64,000 nt of DNA from an uncultured Lachnospiraceae bacterium (GTDB taxonomy: Bacteria; Bacillota; Clostridia; Lachnospirales; Lachnospiraceae): positions 22,200-86,199 of the forward strand of contig CAOKWI010000009.1 of assembly GCA_948473115.1 (NCBI GenBank), read 5' to 3'. Of the stretch, positions 51,090-59,823 are shown piece after piece. Below the pieces are notes generated by a model. That model was not told the origin of the DNA. It searched no databases and worked only from the letters and a program-made list of their open reading frames with translations. The position numbers and the translations under genes were made by a program. The stretch's first letter is position 1; the number at the start of each line of letters is the position of its first letter.

Positions 51090-52763
51090 ATGAGGAAATG
51101 CAACAAAAAAAGGAAAATGACAGCAGGTATTCTGGCGGCAGTCATGGCTTTGACACTATGTGCCTGTGGCAGCGGAGGGGACAGCGGCTCCAGCAGCAGT
51201 GCCGCTACAGCTTCCGGGTCAGCAGAAGGAAGTGGAAGTCAGCAGGGAAGCCAGCAAGCGGACGCCCCTGCCGAAGGTGCAGCGGGGATTACATATCCAT
51301 TGGATGAAAAGGTTCATTTGACCATGGCAATGGTGGAGAATGCCGCAGTGACTGCAAACGCCACAGACCTTGCCCATACTCCTTTTGGCGAAGAGTGGCA
51401 GAGGGCTACGGGCGTGGAGCTGGAAATCATGCAGCTCGCGGATGTCGATGCGCTGAATCTGCTTTATGCCAGCGGGGAACTGCCGGATCTGATCTATTAC
51501 AGCGGCTATACGGGCGGAGAGCAGAAAGCCATCAAGGATCAGATTATTCAGCCGTTGAATGACTATATGGAATACGCGCCTGACCTGCAGGCAGTGATGG
51601 ACAGCAATGAACTCTACAAAAAGTCAAATATTACCATGGATGGAGATATTATTGGCTTTCCATTTATCAGGGGAGATGACTATCTGCGCACATCAGCAGG
51701 GCTGATCATCAGACAGGACTGGCTGGATGAGCTGAATATGGAAGTTCCGCAGACACCGGATGAATTGTATGAGGTACTGAAAGCCTTCAAAGAGCAGAAA
51801 GGGGCGACTGCGCCGTTTTCGGCAGCTAATTTCTGGCTGCGCGATGTAGGCATCGGACAAGGGGCAATCACATCTCCGTTTGGCCTGGTCAAAGGAGGCT
51901 TTTATCAGATCGATGGCAAGGTTCACTGGGGGTATGCTGAGAAGGAATACAAGGATCTGCTGGCCTTTCTTAACAAGCTTTACACAGAGGGACTTCTGGA
52001 TCCCAATTTCCAGTCTGTGGACGACAATACAGTAAGAGCAAACGTTATGAACGGGGATTCCGGTGTGACGTTTGGCGCGGTAGGCGGATATATCGGCAAC
52101 ATGATCCAGACGATGGAGGGAGATCCCACGTTTGATCTGACCGGCTTTGGCCCATTGGTGGCAAACCGCGGCGATCGCTCCATGAGCACACAGTATGATG
52201 CCGCGCTGAAGGGAATCTATGTAGTGGTCACTCCTCAGTGCAAAAACATCGAGGCGGCAGTAAAGTTCCTGAACTACGGATATACAGAGGAAGGGCATAA
52301 TCTGTTTAACTTCGGCATAGAAGGCGTGAGCTATACCATGGAAAACGGCGTTCCTACCTATACGGAGCTCATCATGCATAACCCGGAGGGATGGACAAAG
52401 CAGCTGGCATTGGCACAGTACACGATGGCATGGAACGACGGCCCCTTTGTACAGGATAAGCGGTACAGTGAGCAGTATGCGGATCTGCCTCAGCAGCAGG
52501 CAGCGCTGAAGAGCTGGACGACATCTGATGCCGCCATGTATGACATGCCGCCGGTGCGTGTGGCGGAAGAGAATGCAAGCGAGTATTCCAAGCTGACCGC
52601 TGATATCAATATTTTTATATCGGAAATGACGGTAAAATATATTACCGGCCTGGAGTCCCTCGACACATTTGAGACAAAATATCTTGGAACGTTACAGTCC
52701 ATGGGGGTGGATCGCGTAATTGAACTGCAGCAGGGAGCGCTGGATGATTTTAATGCGAGATAA
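51090..52763 (+). CDS. Sugar ABC transporter substrate-binding lipoprotein
   Basis: 557 residues. MTAGILAAVMALTLCAC is a lipoprotein signal with lipobox LCAC (Cys 26), then a Ser/Gly-rich linker. The body matches the extracellular solute-binding family 1 of the LplA/YtcQ type, with ASGELPDLIYYSG, IGFPFIRGDDYLRTSAGLIIRQDWLDELNMEVPQTPDELYEVLKAF and GAVGGYIGNM. It is 500-560 residues long, usual for that group, which takes up oligosaccharides. The ATG at 51090 has a modest AAAGGA upstream. First gene of the importer operon behind the attenuator-like leader. The oligosaccharide bound is unknown. Confidence 0.9.
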   Translation: MRKCNKKRKMTAGILAAVMALTLCACGSGGDSGSSSSAATASGSAEGSGSQQGSQQADAPAEGAAGITYPLDEKVHLTMAMVENAAVTANATDLAHTPFGEEWQRATGVELEIMQLADVDALNLLYASGELPDLIYYSGYTGGEQKAIKDQIIQPLNDYMEYAPDLQAVMDSNELYKKSNITMDGDIIGFPFIRGDDYLRTSAGLIIRQDWLDELNMEVPQTPDELYEVLKAFKEQKGATAPFSAANFWLRDVGIGQGAITSPFGLVKGGFYQIDGKVHWGYAEKEYKDLLAFLNKLYTEGLLDPNFQSVDDNTVRANVMNGDSGVTFGAVGGYIGNMIQTMEGDPTFDLTGFGPLVANRGDRSMSTQYDAALKGIYVVVTPQCKNIEAAVKFLNYGYTEEGHNLFNFGIEGVSYTMENGVPTYTELIMHNPEGWTKQLALAQYTMAWNDGPFVQDKRYSEQYADLPQQQAALKSWTTSDAAMYDMPPVRVAEENASEYSKLTADINIFISEMTVKYITGLESLDTFETKYLGTLQSMGVDRVIELQQGALDDFNAR

Positions 52764-52777
52764 CCGCGGGATAACCT

Positions 52778-52839
52778 GAGCCTGTCATGACGAAAAGGAG
52801 GGGGGAAGTGGTCGCAATGATGACTTCTTCCTCCGGCTC
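52778..52839 (+). promoter_or_regulatory. Intercistronic hairpin between binding protein and permease
   Basis: GAGCC/GGCTC outer stem with an inner run of G pairing to CTTCTTCCT-type sequence (partly through G-U pairs). Such hairpins between a binding protein and permeases often stabilise the upstream mRNA and lower downstream expression. Confidence 0.5.
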
Positions 52840-52874
52840 ATGGCAGAGGAAACGATAGAAAGGTTGGTGCAAGA

Positions 52875-53810
52875 ATGCGCAAAAAGAAAAGATTTGATCT
52901 GCGCGTGCTCGGCAAAGATTTGAAAAAATATTCGGACGCTTATGTGATGGCGCTGCCGGTAATACTATTTTATCTGGTGTTCTGCTACAAGCCCCTGTAC
53001 GGCATCCTGATTGCGTTTAAGGATTTTTCGCCTGCGGCGGGCATCTGGGGAAGCGACTGGGCTGCGAATCATGGGTTCCAGCATTTTATTGATTTCTTCC
53101 AGTCTTACTACTTTGGAAGAATATTAAAAAATACTTTAGTGATCAGTTTGACATCTATTCTGTTTGGGTTTCCTGCACCGATTATTCTGGCGCTTCTTTT
53201 GAATGAACTCAAGAATGAAAAGTTTAAGAGGATTACCCAGACGGTTTCTTATATGCCTCATTTTATTTCTATAGTCGTGGTGTGCAGTATGATTCAGATG
53301 TTTACTTCCAACAAGGGGTTCATCACATATCTGCTTTCGCTTGTGGGCGGCCCAGACTTTTCACTGCTTACGAAGCCGGAATATTTTGTGCCAATCTATG
53401 TGCTGTCCGGAATATGGCAGGAAATCGGCTGGGGGGCGATCATCTATCTGGCAGCTCTTTCCGGCATCGACCAGCAATTGTATGAAGCCGCGAAAATCGA
53501 TGGGGCCGGAAAATGGAAACAGATGCTGCATGTAACGCTTCCCGGAATTTCGGGGACGATTATCATTATGCTTCTTCTGCGGCTCGGAAGCGTGATGAAT
53601 GTGGGCTTCGAGAAAGTGATGCTTTTGTACAATGAAGGCATTTATGATACCGCAGATGTGATTTCGACTTTTGTGTACAGAAAGGGTCTTCTGGATTTCC
53701 AGTGGAGTTACAGTGCCGCGGTTGGCATATTTAATTCGGTAGTCAACTTTGGCGTCGTGATGATCTTTAACAAAATAAGCAAAAAGTATGGGGAGGTCAG
53801 TTTATGGTGA
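52875..53810 (+). CDS. Sugar ABC transporter permease (LplB-type)
   Basis: 311 residues with six hydrophobic helices (YVMALPVILFYLVFCYKPLYGILIAFKDF and onward). The EAA loop is EAAKIDGAGKWKQMLHVTLPGI, the contact with the ATPase subunit. It is the first of two permeases in the LplB/YtcP-type importers. It is a cytoplasmic-membrane protein. Overlaps the second permease by 7 bp (ATGGTGA), showing coupled translation. No ATPase gene is present in the locus. Confidence 0.92.
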   Translation: MRKKKRFDLRVLGKDLKKYSDAYVMALPVILFYLVFCYKPLYGILIAFKDFSPAAGIWGSDWAANHGFQHFIDFFQSYYFGRILKNTLVISLTSILFGFPAPIILALLLNELKNEKFKRITQTVSYMPHFISIVVVCSMIQMFTSNKGFITYLLSLVGGPDFSLLTKPEYFVPIYVLSGIWQEIGWGAIIYLAALSGIDQQLYEAAKIDGAGKWKQMLHVTLPGISGTIIIMLLLRLGSVMNVGFEKVMLLYNEGIYDTADVISTFVYRKGLLDFQWSYSAAVGIFNSVVNFGVVMIFNKISKKYGEVSLW

Positions 53811-54688
53811 GAAAGAAAATAACAGCATATCAGATTTTTTCCATATTTAACATTGTTTTTATGCTGTTTATCATTTTGATAACGGCTTATCCGATTTATT
53901 ATATTGTACTGGCGTCTTTCAGCGATCCCGGAGGGCTGTCCCGGCATGTGGGGCTTTTATGGGCGCCGATTAAGCCGTACACGACGAGCGCATACGAAAC
54001 CGTATTTCGGAATCCATTGATTATCACGGGGTTTCGGAACACGGCGTTTGTGCTGACAGTAGGACTTTTGGTCAATCTGACGCTGACCATGCTGGGGGCT
54101 TTCTTCCTTACGATAAAGGGTCCCAGGCTGAAAAATGTAATCGCGATTATGATTATTTTTACCATGTATTTTTCGGGCGGACTGATTCCTTCGTATCTAA
54201 ATATCAAGTCACTGGGTCTGCTGGACAGTCTGTGGGCGTTGATTCTGCCGGGGGCGATCAGTACGACGAACCTGATCATCATGAAGAGCGCTTTTGCCGC
54301 GATCCCTGACAGTCTGATTGAGTCTGCCAGACTGGATGGCGCCAGCTACACGCAGATTCTCATAAGGGTCATGGTGCCCTTGAGCAAAGCTACGATTGCC
54401 GTGATGGTGCTGTACTATGGAGTAGGGCATTGGAATGAGTGGTTTAATGCGTCCATTTACTTAAGGAATGGCGAGAAATTTCCCCTGCAGCTTGTGGTGC
54501 GCAATATCTTAAAGCTGGCAGGCAACAGCGCCATGGGATCAGGCGCGGGCATGGATGAGATGGCACAGCTTGCAGAATTGATCAAATATGCCTTGATTGT
54601 AGTGACAACCACACCTATACTGGTGTTATATCCCTTTTTGCAGAAACATTTCGTGAAAGGCGTTATGGTAGGAGCGATTAAAGGATAA
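53804..54688 (+). CDS. Sugar ABC transporter permease (LplC/YtcP-type)
   Basis: 294 residues, six hydrophobic helices, with the EAA loop ESARLDGASYTQILIRVMVPLSKATI. The N-terminal ITAYPIYYIVLASFSDPGGL is typical of the second permease of this family, and the C-terminus ends VKGVMVGAIKG, the usual ending. It pairs with the preceding gene product to form the pore. An ATPase of the MsmX type encoded elsewhere is expected to energise it. Confidence 0.92.
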   Translation: MVRKKITAYQIFSIFNIVFMLFIILITAYPIYYIVLASFSDPGGLSRHVGLLWAPIKPYTTSAYETVFRNPLIITGFRNTAFVLTVGLLVNLTLTMLGAFFLTIKGPRLKNVIAIMIIFTMYFSGGLIPSYLNIKSLGLLDSLWALILPGAISTTNLIIMKSAFAAIPDSLIESARLDGASYTQILIRVMVPLSKATIAVMVLYYGVGHWNEWFNASIYLRNGEKFPLQLVVRNILKLAGNSAMGSGAGMDEMAQLAELIKYALIVVTTTPILVLYPFLQKHFVKGVMVGAIKG

Positions 54689-54723
54689 AAGAGCATGCGG
54701 GCCGTGTAGATGATGTATAGTGG

Positions 54724-56619
54724 ATGAAAGTGATGAAGAAGAGAAGCGTTGTAATAGGGTGGCTCTGTTCTTATATGATTGTTTTGCTGATTCCCTTTGT
54801 CACCATATTTTCAAATTATGCGTGGAATAAAAAGGTAATTAAGAATGAAATTCTGGAGGCAAACCAGCTGGTGCTGGAGAACCTTGGCAATGAGATTGAC
54901 AGATATCTGAACCGGGAGTTTTTGTTTCGTTCCTTTCTGCTCCAGGAACGGACCTTTCAGAAGGTGATCAGCAGCAGAAAAAAGGATCCTCAGTTTTACT
55001 ATGATGTCGCGGAGCTGGTCAATGTGATGAGCAGCTACTCTTCAGATATGTCTTGTGTGATTTATCTGAAGGAGCAGGACTACGTGATCAGCAGCAGGGG
55101 CGCTAACGACAGCGCCCCCCTGTACAATGGAAAGAAGGTGGCTTTCCCCGATATCATGACATATGACGCCTGGATGGAGGTGCTGTCAGGAGAGTATCAG
55201 AATGATTTCTTTCTGGGGGAGGGTCTGTATTACGGGAATACGAAAAGCTGTCTGGTCTATGCCGACAGTGTCAATGATTATTTGCAGTATGAACCTTTTA
55301 ATCTGTTTGTGTGCATTCCCGTTTCCTCGTTGGAGGAGCTGACAAGGTTACTGCCGGAGGGCTCTGTACTCCTGGTCGGGGTAGAGGGAAAGACTGTGCT
55401 GTCCCTGTCCAATCAGGGGATGGAGGAAGCGCGGATGGAACCGGAGCGAGGATGGGACGGCGGGGCAGCCGCAGAGACAGACCTTTATATGGAGATCTGT
55501 AAGTCGTCAAAAATCGGGAAAACACAGTATTGCCTGATGATTCCGAAAAATAAGTTCTGGGAGAAATTGAGGCAGGTTCGCAATATGTTCGGGATCAGCA
55601 TAGCTGTGACGCTTCTGGTGGGGGCTGTGTGCGTGTCAGTGCTGCTAAACAGAAATTTCCAGCCTTTGGCCAGGCTGGTGCGGGCTATGACGGGGGGAAG
55701 CGGGAAACGGCAAAATGAATTTAAGCTGATAGAGGACGCTTATTCCAGACTGATGGGGGAAACAAATGTGCTGCACAGGCACATTGCCATACAGGCAGAA
55801 CAGATGCGAAACAACGATCTGCTGGCTGTGATGAAGGGAAGACGTGTTGAAACTGTGGAAAATATCCGGCAGATAGACGGAAAGGATATGATACTGGCAG
55901 GCTTTAGGGTTCCCATGATGGATGAGAAACAGATCCTGCAGGATGAAGTGATGTTGTATGTGGCAGACAATATCTTTTCGGAATTGATGTCGGAATATGA
56001 ATTTTACAGAATAGAGGATGGACAGCTGTTGTTTTATCTGTTCCTGTGTGATGAAAAAGAACGGGAGCAACGGGAAAACATATACAAATTCGCCAGGCAT
56101 CTGTGTGACTTTTTGAAGGAGCGAGAGGTATCTCTGTGCGGTGTGCTCAGCAGCACTGTCAATGGGACGGAGCATCTGCGTTTTGCCTATCAGGAGGTGC
56201 TGGAGGGATTAGAGAGTGTGAAGATGTTCAGGAAGTGCGGCATAGTGGACATGGAGGAACAGCAGATCTCCGGCGGCAAAGGAATCGTCAGGAGTGTCTC
56301 CCAGTATGTGGAGGAGCATATTGCGGACAGCGAGTTAAACATTAACACCGTCGCAGAGGGAATCGGACGGAATCCGAAGTATATATCCAGAATATTCAAG
56401 GAAGAGACCGGTGAAGGAATTTTGGATTATGTAAACCGGCAGCGGATCAGAAAGGCGCAGGTGTTGATGCGGTCAGAGAATATGACGCTGGAACAGATTG
56501 GCGGCATGGTGGGATATGCCAGCTCCAAGACCTTTCGCCGGGCATTCCAGAAGGAGACCGGCATGATGCCTGGAGATTATCTGAAGGATAATAAGAAGGA
56601 GGAGGGATTGTCAAAATGA
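54724..56619 (+). CDS. Membrane-bound AraC-family regulator (YesN-like with sensor domain)
   Basis: 631 residues. A membrane helix at the N-terminus (WLCSYMIVLLIPFVTIFSN) and a second near residue 285-305 (ISIAVTLLVGAVCVSVLL) enclose an extracellular Cache-like sensor of about 250 residues. The cytosolic C-terminus ends with a two-part AraC DNA-binding domain (VSQYVEEHIADSELNINTVAEGIGRNPKYISRIFKEETGEGILDYVNRQRI and IGGMVGYASSKTFRRAFQKETGMMPGDYL). This is a one-component transmembrane regulator that likely senses an external sugar and activates the surrounding operon. ATG 54733 is an alternative start. It overlaps the next gene by 4 bp. Confidence 0.9.
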   Translation: MKVMKKRSVVIGWLCSYMIVLLIPFVTIFSNYAWNKKVIKNEILEANQLVLENLGNEIDRYLNREFLFRSFLLQERTFQKVISSRKKDPQFYYDVAELVNVMSSYSSDMSCVIYLKEQDYVISSRGANDSAPLYNGKKVAFPDIMTYDAWMEVLSGEYQNDFFLGEGLYYGNTKSCLVYADSVNDYLQYEPFNLFVCIPVSSLEELTRLLPEGSVLLVGVEGKTVLSLSNQGMEEARMEPERGWDGGAAAETDLYMEICKSSKIGKTQYCLMIPKNKFWEKLRQVRNMFGISIAVTLLVGAVCVSVLLNRNFQPLARLVRAMTGGSGKRQNEFKLIEDAYSRLMGETNVLHRHIAIQAEQMRNNDLLAVMKGRRVETVENIRQIDGKDMILAGFRVPMMDEKQILQDEVMLYVADNIFSELMSEYEFYRIEDGQLLFYLFLCDEKEREQRENIYKFARHLCDFLKEREVSLCGVLSSTVNGTEHLRFAYQEVLEGLESVKMFRKCGIVDMEEQQISGGKGIVRSVSQYVEEHIADSELNINTVAEGIGRNPKYISRIFKEETGEGILDYVNRQRIRKAQVLMRSENMTLEQIGGMVGYASSKTFRRAFQKETGMMPGDYLKDNKKEEGLSK

Positions 56620-57470
56620 AGTATGACAAAATAAGTGGATTTTCAGATGAAATCTCTGAAAATGTGGACACTCAGTTTCGCGTTCTCAAGAAACTGGGCA
56701 TTGGATATTTTGAGCCAAGGGGAATCAACGGGAAAAATATTGCGGAGCTTTCGGGGAAAGAGCTGGCGGATCTGCGGGAAAAAATGGGACTTTATGGGAT
56801 CAAGGTCTCTTCCATAGGATCTCCTGTCGGGAAGGTGCGTCTTACAGAGGATTTTGAAGAGCATTTCAGCCGATTCCAGCGGGTGGTTGAGACTGCCGGA
56901 TATCTGGAAGCGAAGTATATCAGAGTGTTCAGCTTTTATCATGATAACGGGGCAGAATGGAGCACGGATGAACGCGCGGAAATACTCCTCCGTCTTAAAC
57001 GGATGATCGATTATGCAGCAGGTCAGGGAGTAGTGCTGCTGCATGAGAACGAAAAGGATATCTATGGCGATACGGTGGAGCGGTGTGCGGATCTGATGGA
57101 GTCACTGGGGTGTGAGCATTTTCGTGCGGTGTTTGATCCCGCTAATTTTGTGCAGTGTGGCCAGGATACCATAGAAGCATACAGGAGGCTGAGGGAACAT
57201 ATTGCGTATGTCCATATAAAAGATGCTCTTATGGCGGACGGACGCGTCGTGCCTGCGGGAATGGGTGACGGAAATGTCAGTTATGTCCTGACGTCTCTGC
57301 TGGGAGGCGGATATACAGGTTTTCTCAGCCTGGAGCCTCATCTGGGGGACTTTGTGGGATTGAAGGATTTAGAGGCAAACAACAAGATGACGGAGCGCCC
57401 GCAAAGCGGGGAAGACACGTTTACCTGTGCCTACCGTGCACTGGAGGATATTCTGGATGGGATTCTGTAA
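56616..57470 (+). CDS. Xylose-isomerase-like TIM-barrel (sugar phosphate isomerase/epimerase) protein
   Basis: 284 residues. KISGFSDEISENVDTQFRVLKKLGIGYFEPRGINGKNI begins the barrel; YIRVFSFYHDN, VVLLHENEKDIYGDT (metal-ligand Glu in HENE), FRAVFDPANFVQCG (Asp) and YVHIKDALMADG (His, Asp) carry the metal ligands of the AP-endonuclease-2-like fold; LSLEPHLGDF adds the last Glu. It probably isomerises or epimerises a keto-sugar. GGAGGAGGG precedes the ATG, and the start overlaps the regulator stop (ATGA). Part of the catabolic operon with two dehydrogenases. Confidence 0.88.
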   Translation: MKYDKISGFSDEISENVDTQFRVLKKLGIGYFEPRGINGKNIAELSGKELADLREKMGLYGIKVSSIGSPVGKVRLTEDFEEHFSRFQRVVETAGYLEAKYIRVFSFYHDNGAEWSTDERAEILLRLKRMIDYAAGQGVVLLHENEKDIYGDTVERCADLMESLGCEHFRAVFDPANFVQCGQDTIEAYRRLREHIAYVHIKDALMADGRVVPAGMGDGNVSYVLTSLLGGGYTGFLSLEPHLGDFVGLKDLEANNKMTERPQSGEDTFTCAYRALEDILDGIL

Positions 57471-57508
57471 AGGGATCATAAAGAGTAAGAGATAATGGAG
57501 GATTCATC

Positions 57509-58675
57509 ATGAACCAGGTCAGGTTGGGAATCATTGGGATTGGCAATATGGGAACAAGCCATTGTATGTGTATCAGCAACGGAGAGGTGCCGGATATGGT
57601 ATTGACTGCCGTGGCGGATCTGAAGGAGAGCAGGAGGGAATGGGCGCGGGCAAATCTGCGAGCGGATGTGAAAATCTGCAGCAATGCGGAAGAACTGCTG
57701 GACAGCGGGGCTGTGGATGCAGTTCTGATCGCCACACCCCATTACGAGCATCCCGGATTGGCCGTGGAGGCTTTTCGCCGAGGGATTCATGTCATGTGTG
57801 AGAAACCGGCCGGAGTGTATACCAAACAGGTGAGGGAGATGAATGCAGAGGCAAAAAAGCATTGCGATGTCGTCTTCGGTATGATGTTTAACCAGCGGAC
57901 GGATCCTGTCTATCGGAAAATGAAGGAACTGGTTGCGGGAGGCGCATATGGTCAGATAAAGCGCGTGAACTGGATTGTTACGGACTGGTATCGCTCACAG
58001 GCGTATTATGATTCCGGAGACTGGAGGGCCACATGGGAGGGAGAGGGCGGCGGTGTGCTGCTGAATCAGTGCCCGCATAATATGGATCTGCTCCAGTGGA
58101 TCTGTGGTATGCCTTCCAGAGTGTTGGCTTTCTGCCATGAGGGAAAATGGCATGACATTGAAGTGGAGGATGATGTGACTGCTTACCTGGAGTATCCTAA
58201 CGGAGCCACGGGAATATTTGTTACATCAACAGGGGATGCGCCGGGGACAAACCGCTTCGAGGTGGACCTGGAGAAGGCAAAGATCGTGTGCGAGGATGGA
58301 AAGCTTGCGGTGTATGAGATGGAAGTCAATGAGAGGGAATTTTGCTTTTCCACAAAAGAAGGGTTCCGCAAGCCGGACGGAAAGTGGATTCCAATGGAGA
58401 CCGGGCAGGATAATCCCCAGCATGCGGGAGTGCTGCGGGCCTTTGCGGGGGCTATCCTGAGAGGGGAACCGCTGGTGGCAGCAGGTGAAGAGGGCATCAG
58501 GGGATTGACATTATCCAATGCGATGCATCTGTCAAGCTGGCTGAAGAGACCGGTGGAGATTCCCTTTGATGAGGAACTGTTTTTAGAGGAGCTGAATCGG
58601 AAGAGAAGCTGTTCAAGGCGCAAGGAAAATGTCCGGGAGATGACCTTTAACACAGAGGGCAGCTACGGAAGCTGA
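57509..58675 (+). CDS. Gfo/Idh/MocA-family oxidoreductase, first copy
   Basis: 388 residues. The N-terminal Rossmann domain has GIIGIGNMGTSH (GxGxxG-type loop) and AVDAVLIATPHYEHPGLAVEAFRRGIHVMCEKPAG with the EKP motif. The C-terminal domain has GGGVLLNQCPHNMDLLQWICG, whose H-N-M-D forms the family's catalytic D-x-x-x-H/N-type site. It uses NAD(P) to oxidise or reduce a sugar or amino-sugar. GGAGG lies eight bases before the ATG. Together with the TIM-barrel gene and the second dehydrogenase it suggests an oxidation-isomerisation route for a sugar. The last 25 residues are charged and extend beyond the usual domain. Confidence 0.92.
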   Translation: MNQVRLGIIGIGNMGTSHCMCISNGEVPDMVLTAVADLKESRREWARANLRADVKICSNAEELLDSGAVDAVLIATPHYEHPGLAVEAFRRGIHVMCEKPAGVYTKQVREMNAEAKKHCDVVFGMMFNQRTDPVYRKMKELVAGGAYGQIKRVNWIVTDWYRSQAYYDSGDWRATWEGEGGGVLLNQCPHNMDLLQWICGMPSRVLAFCHEGKWHDIEVEDDVTAYLEYPNGATGIFVTSTGDAPGTNRFEVDLEKAKIVCEDGKLAVYEMEVNEREFCFSTKEGFRKPDGKWIPMETGQDNPQHAGVLRAFAGAILRGEPLVAAGEEGIRGLTLSNAMHLSSWLKRPVEIPFDEELFLEELNRKRSCSRRKENVREMTFNTEGSYGS

Positions 58676-58689
58676 CAATGCTGTCAGCT
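58670..58689 (+). terminator. Intercistronic hairpin
   Basis: AGCTGACA-ATGC-TGTCAGCT, a perfect 8-bp stem, extended by an outer CGGAA/TTCCG pairing. It overlaps the stop codon of the first dehydrogenase. There is no T-tract, so it is more likely an mRNA-processing or stability element than a true terminator. Confidence 0.4.
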
Positions 58690-58736
58690 GGAACTTCCGG
58701 GGATAAGGGAAAGGCTTTTGCGGGGAGGATGAGAGG

Positions 58737-59765
58737 ATGCGAAGCGCGATTGTGGGATGCGGCAGTATTGCGCAGGTACATGCGCAGGCCATTGGGCAGC
58801 TGCGCCAGGAGGGACTTGTGGCGGTGGCCGATATAGAGCGGGATAAGGCGGAGAGCATGGCAGCCCTTTACGGCGCAAAGGCATATTCGGACTGGGAGAA
58901 AATGCTGGAGAAGGAACGGATAGACGTGCTGCATATTTGTACCCCGCATTATCTCCATGCATCGATGGCTGTGTCGGCATTGGAACGGGGAGTGCATGTG
59001 TTTATGGAAAAGCCTCCTGTGATTCATCTGCAGCAGTGGGAGCAGCTGTCGGCAGCCGTGAGAAATCAGCAGAATGGCGCCAAGGTCGGGGTATGCTTTC
59101 AGAACCGCTATAACAGCAGCGTAAGGTATGTGAAAGAACGTATGGACAAAGGGGCTTGGGGCAGACTGCTGGGCGCACGGGGAATCGTGACCTGGAGGAG
59201 GGACGAGGAATATTATACCGCAGGCGGCTGGCGCGGGCAGATTGAGACGGAGGGCGGCGGCGCGCTGATCAATCAGGCCATTCATACGCTGGATTTGCTG
59301 CAGTATTTTGCAGGAGAGAAGGCGCTTGCTGTGGAGGCTGTCATGGATAGGCAGCATCTGCCGGAAAGCATCGGGGTGGAAGACCTGGCGGCTGTCTATA
59401 TATCCTATCCTCATGCCAGAGTCTGTCTGTACGCCTCAAACAGCTATGTGGCAGATGTCCCGCCGCTTCTGGAGCTGGAATGTGAGAAGGCGAGGATCAG
59501 AATCGAGGAAGAGTCAGTGACGGTTTACACTGCGGAGGGTGAACGGCAGGAGGTGGAGTTACAGGTTCAGGAATGCCTGGGAAAACGTTACTGGGGAGCC
59601 GGACACTTCAGCACAATCCGTGAATTTTATCGCTGCGCCGCGTCAGGAGAGCATTTTCCAATCGAACTTGAGGATGTGGAAGATACAGTGGATCTGCTTT
59701 TAAAAGCATACGCGTCGGCCGCTTTAAAGAGAATGGGCAATTGTGAAAATCTGTTCGTTAAATGA
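58737..59765 (+). CDS. Gfo/Idh/MocA-family oxidoreductase, second copy
   Basis: 342 residues. AIVGCGSIAQVHAQAIGQL is the dinucleotide loop; HICTPHYLHASMAVSALERGVHVFMEKPPV carries the EKP motif; GGGALINQAIHTLDLLQYFAG carries the I-H-T-L-D segment of the active site. It is shorter than the neighbour and only distantly similar, so this is a pair of distinct enzymes rather than a recent duplicate. GGGAGGATGAGAGG precedes the ATG. Redox pairing in opposite directions (NAD regeneration in one glycosidase pathway) is possible but cannot be read. Confidence 0.92.
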   Translation: MRSAIVGCGSIAQVHAQAIGQLRQEGLVAVADIERDKAESMAALYGAKAYSDWEKMLEKERIDVLHICTPHYLHASMAVSALERGVHVFMEKPPVIHLQQWEQLSAAVRNQQNGAKVGVCFQNRYNSSVRYVKERMDKGAWGRLLGARGIVTWRRDEEYYTAGGWRGQIETEGGGALINQAIHTLDLLQYFAGEKALAVEAVMDRQHLPESIGVEDLAAVYISYPHARVCLYASNSYVADVPPLLELECEKARIRIEEESVTVYTAEGERQEVELQVQECLGKRYWGAGHFSTIREFYRCAASGEHFPIELEDVEDTVDLLLKAYASAALKRMGNCENLFVK

Positions 59766-59823
59766 GGGTTTCGCAATCGCCTTTCATTGGAGGAGAAAAA
59801 GATAAGGAGCAAGGAGAAAAAGT

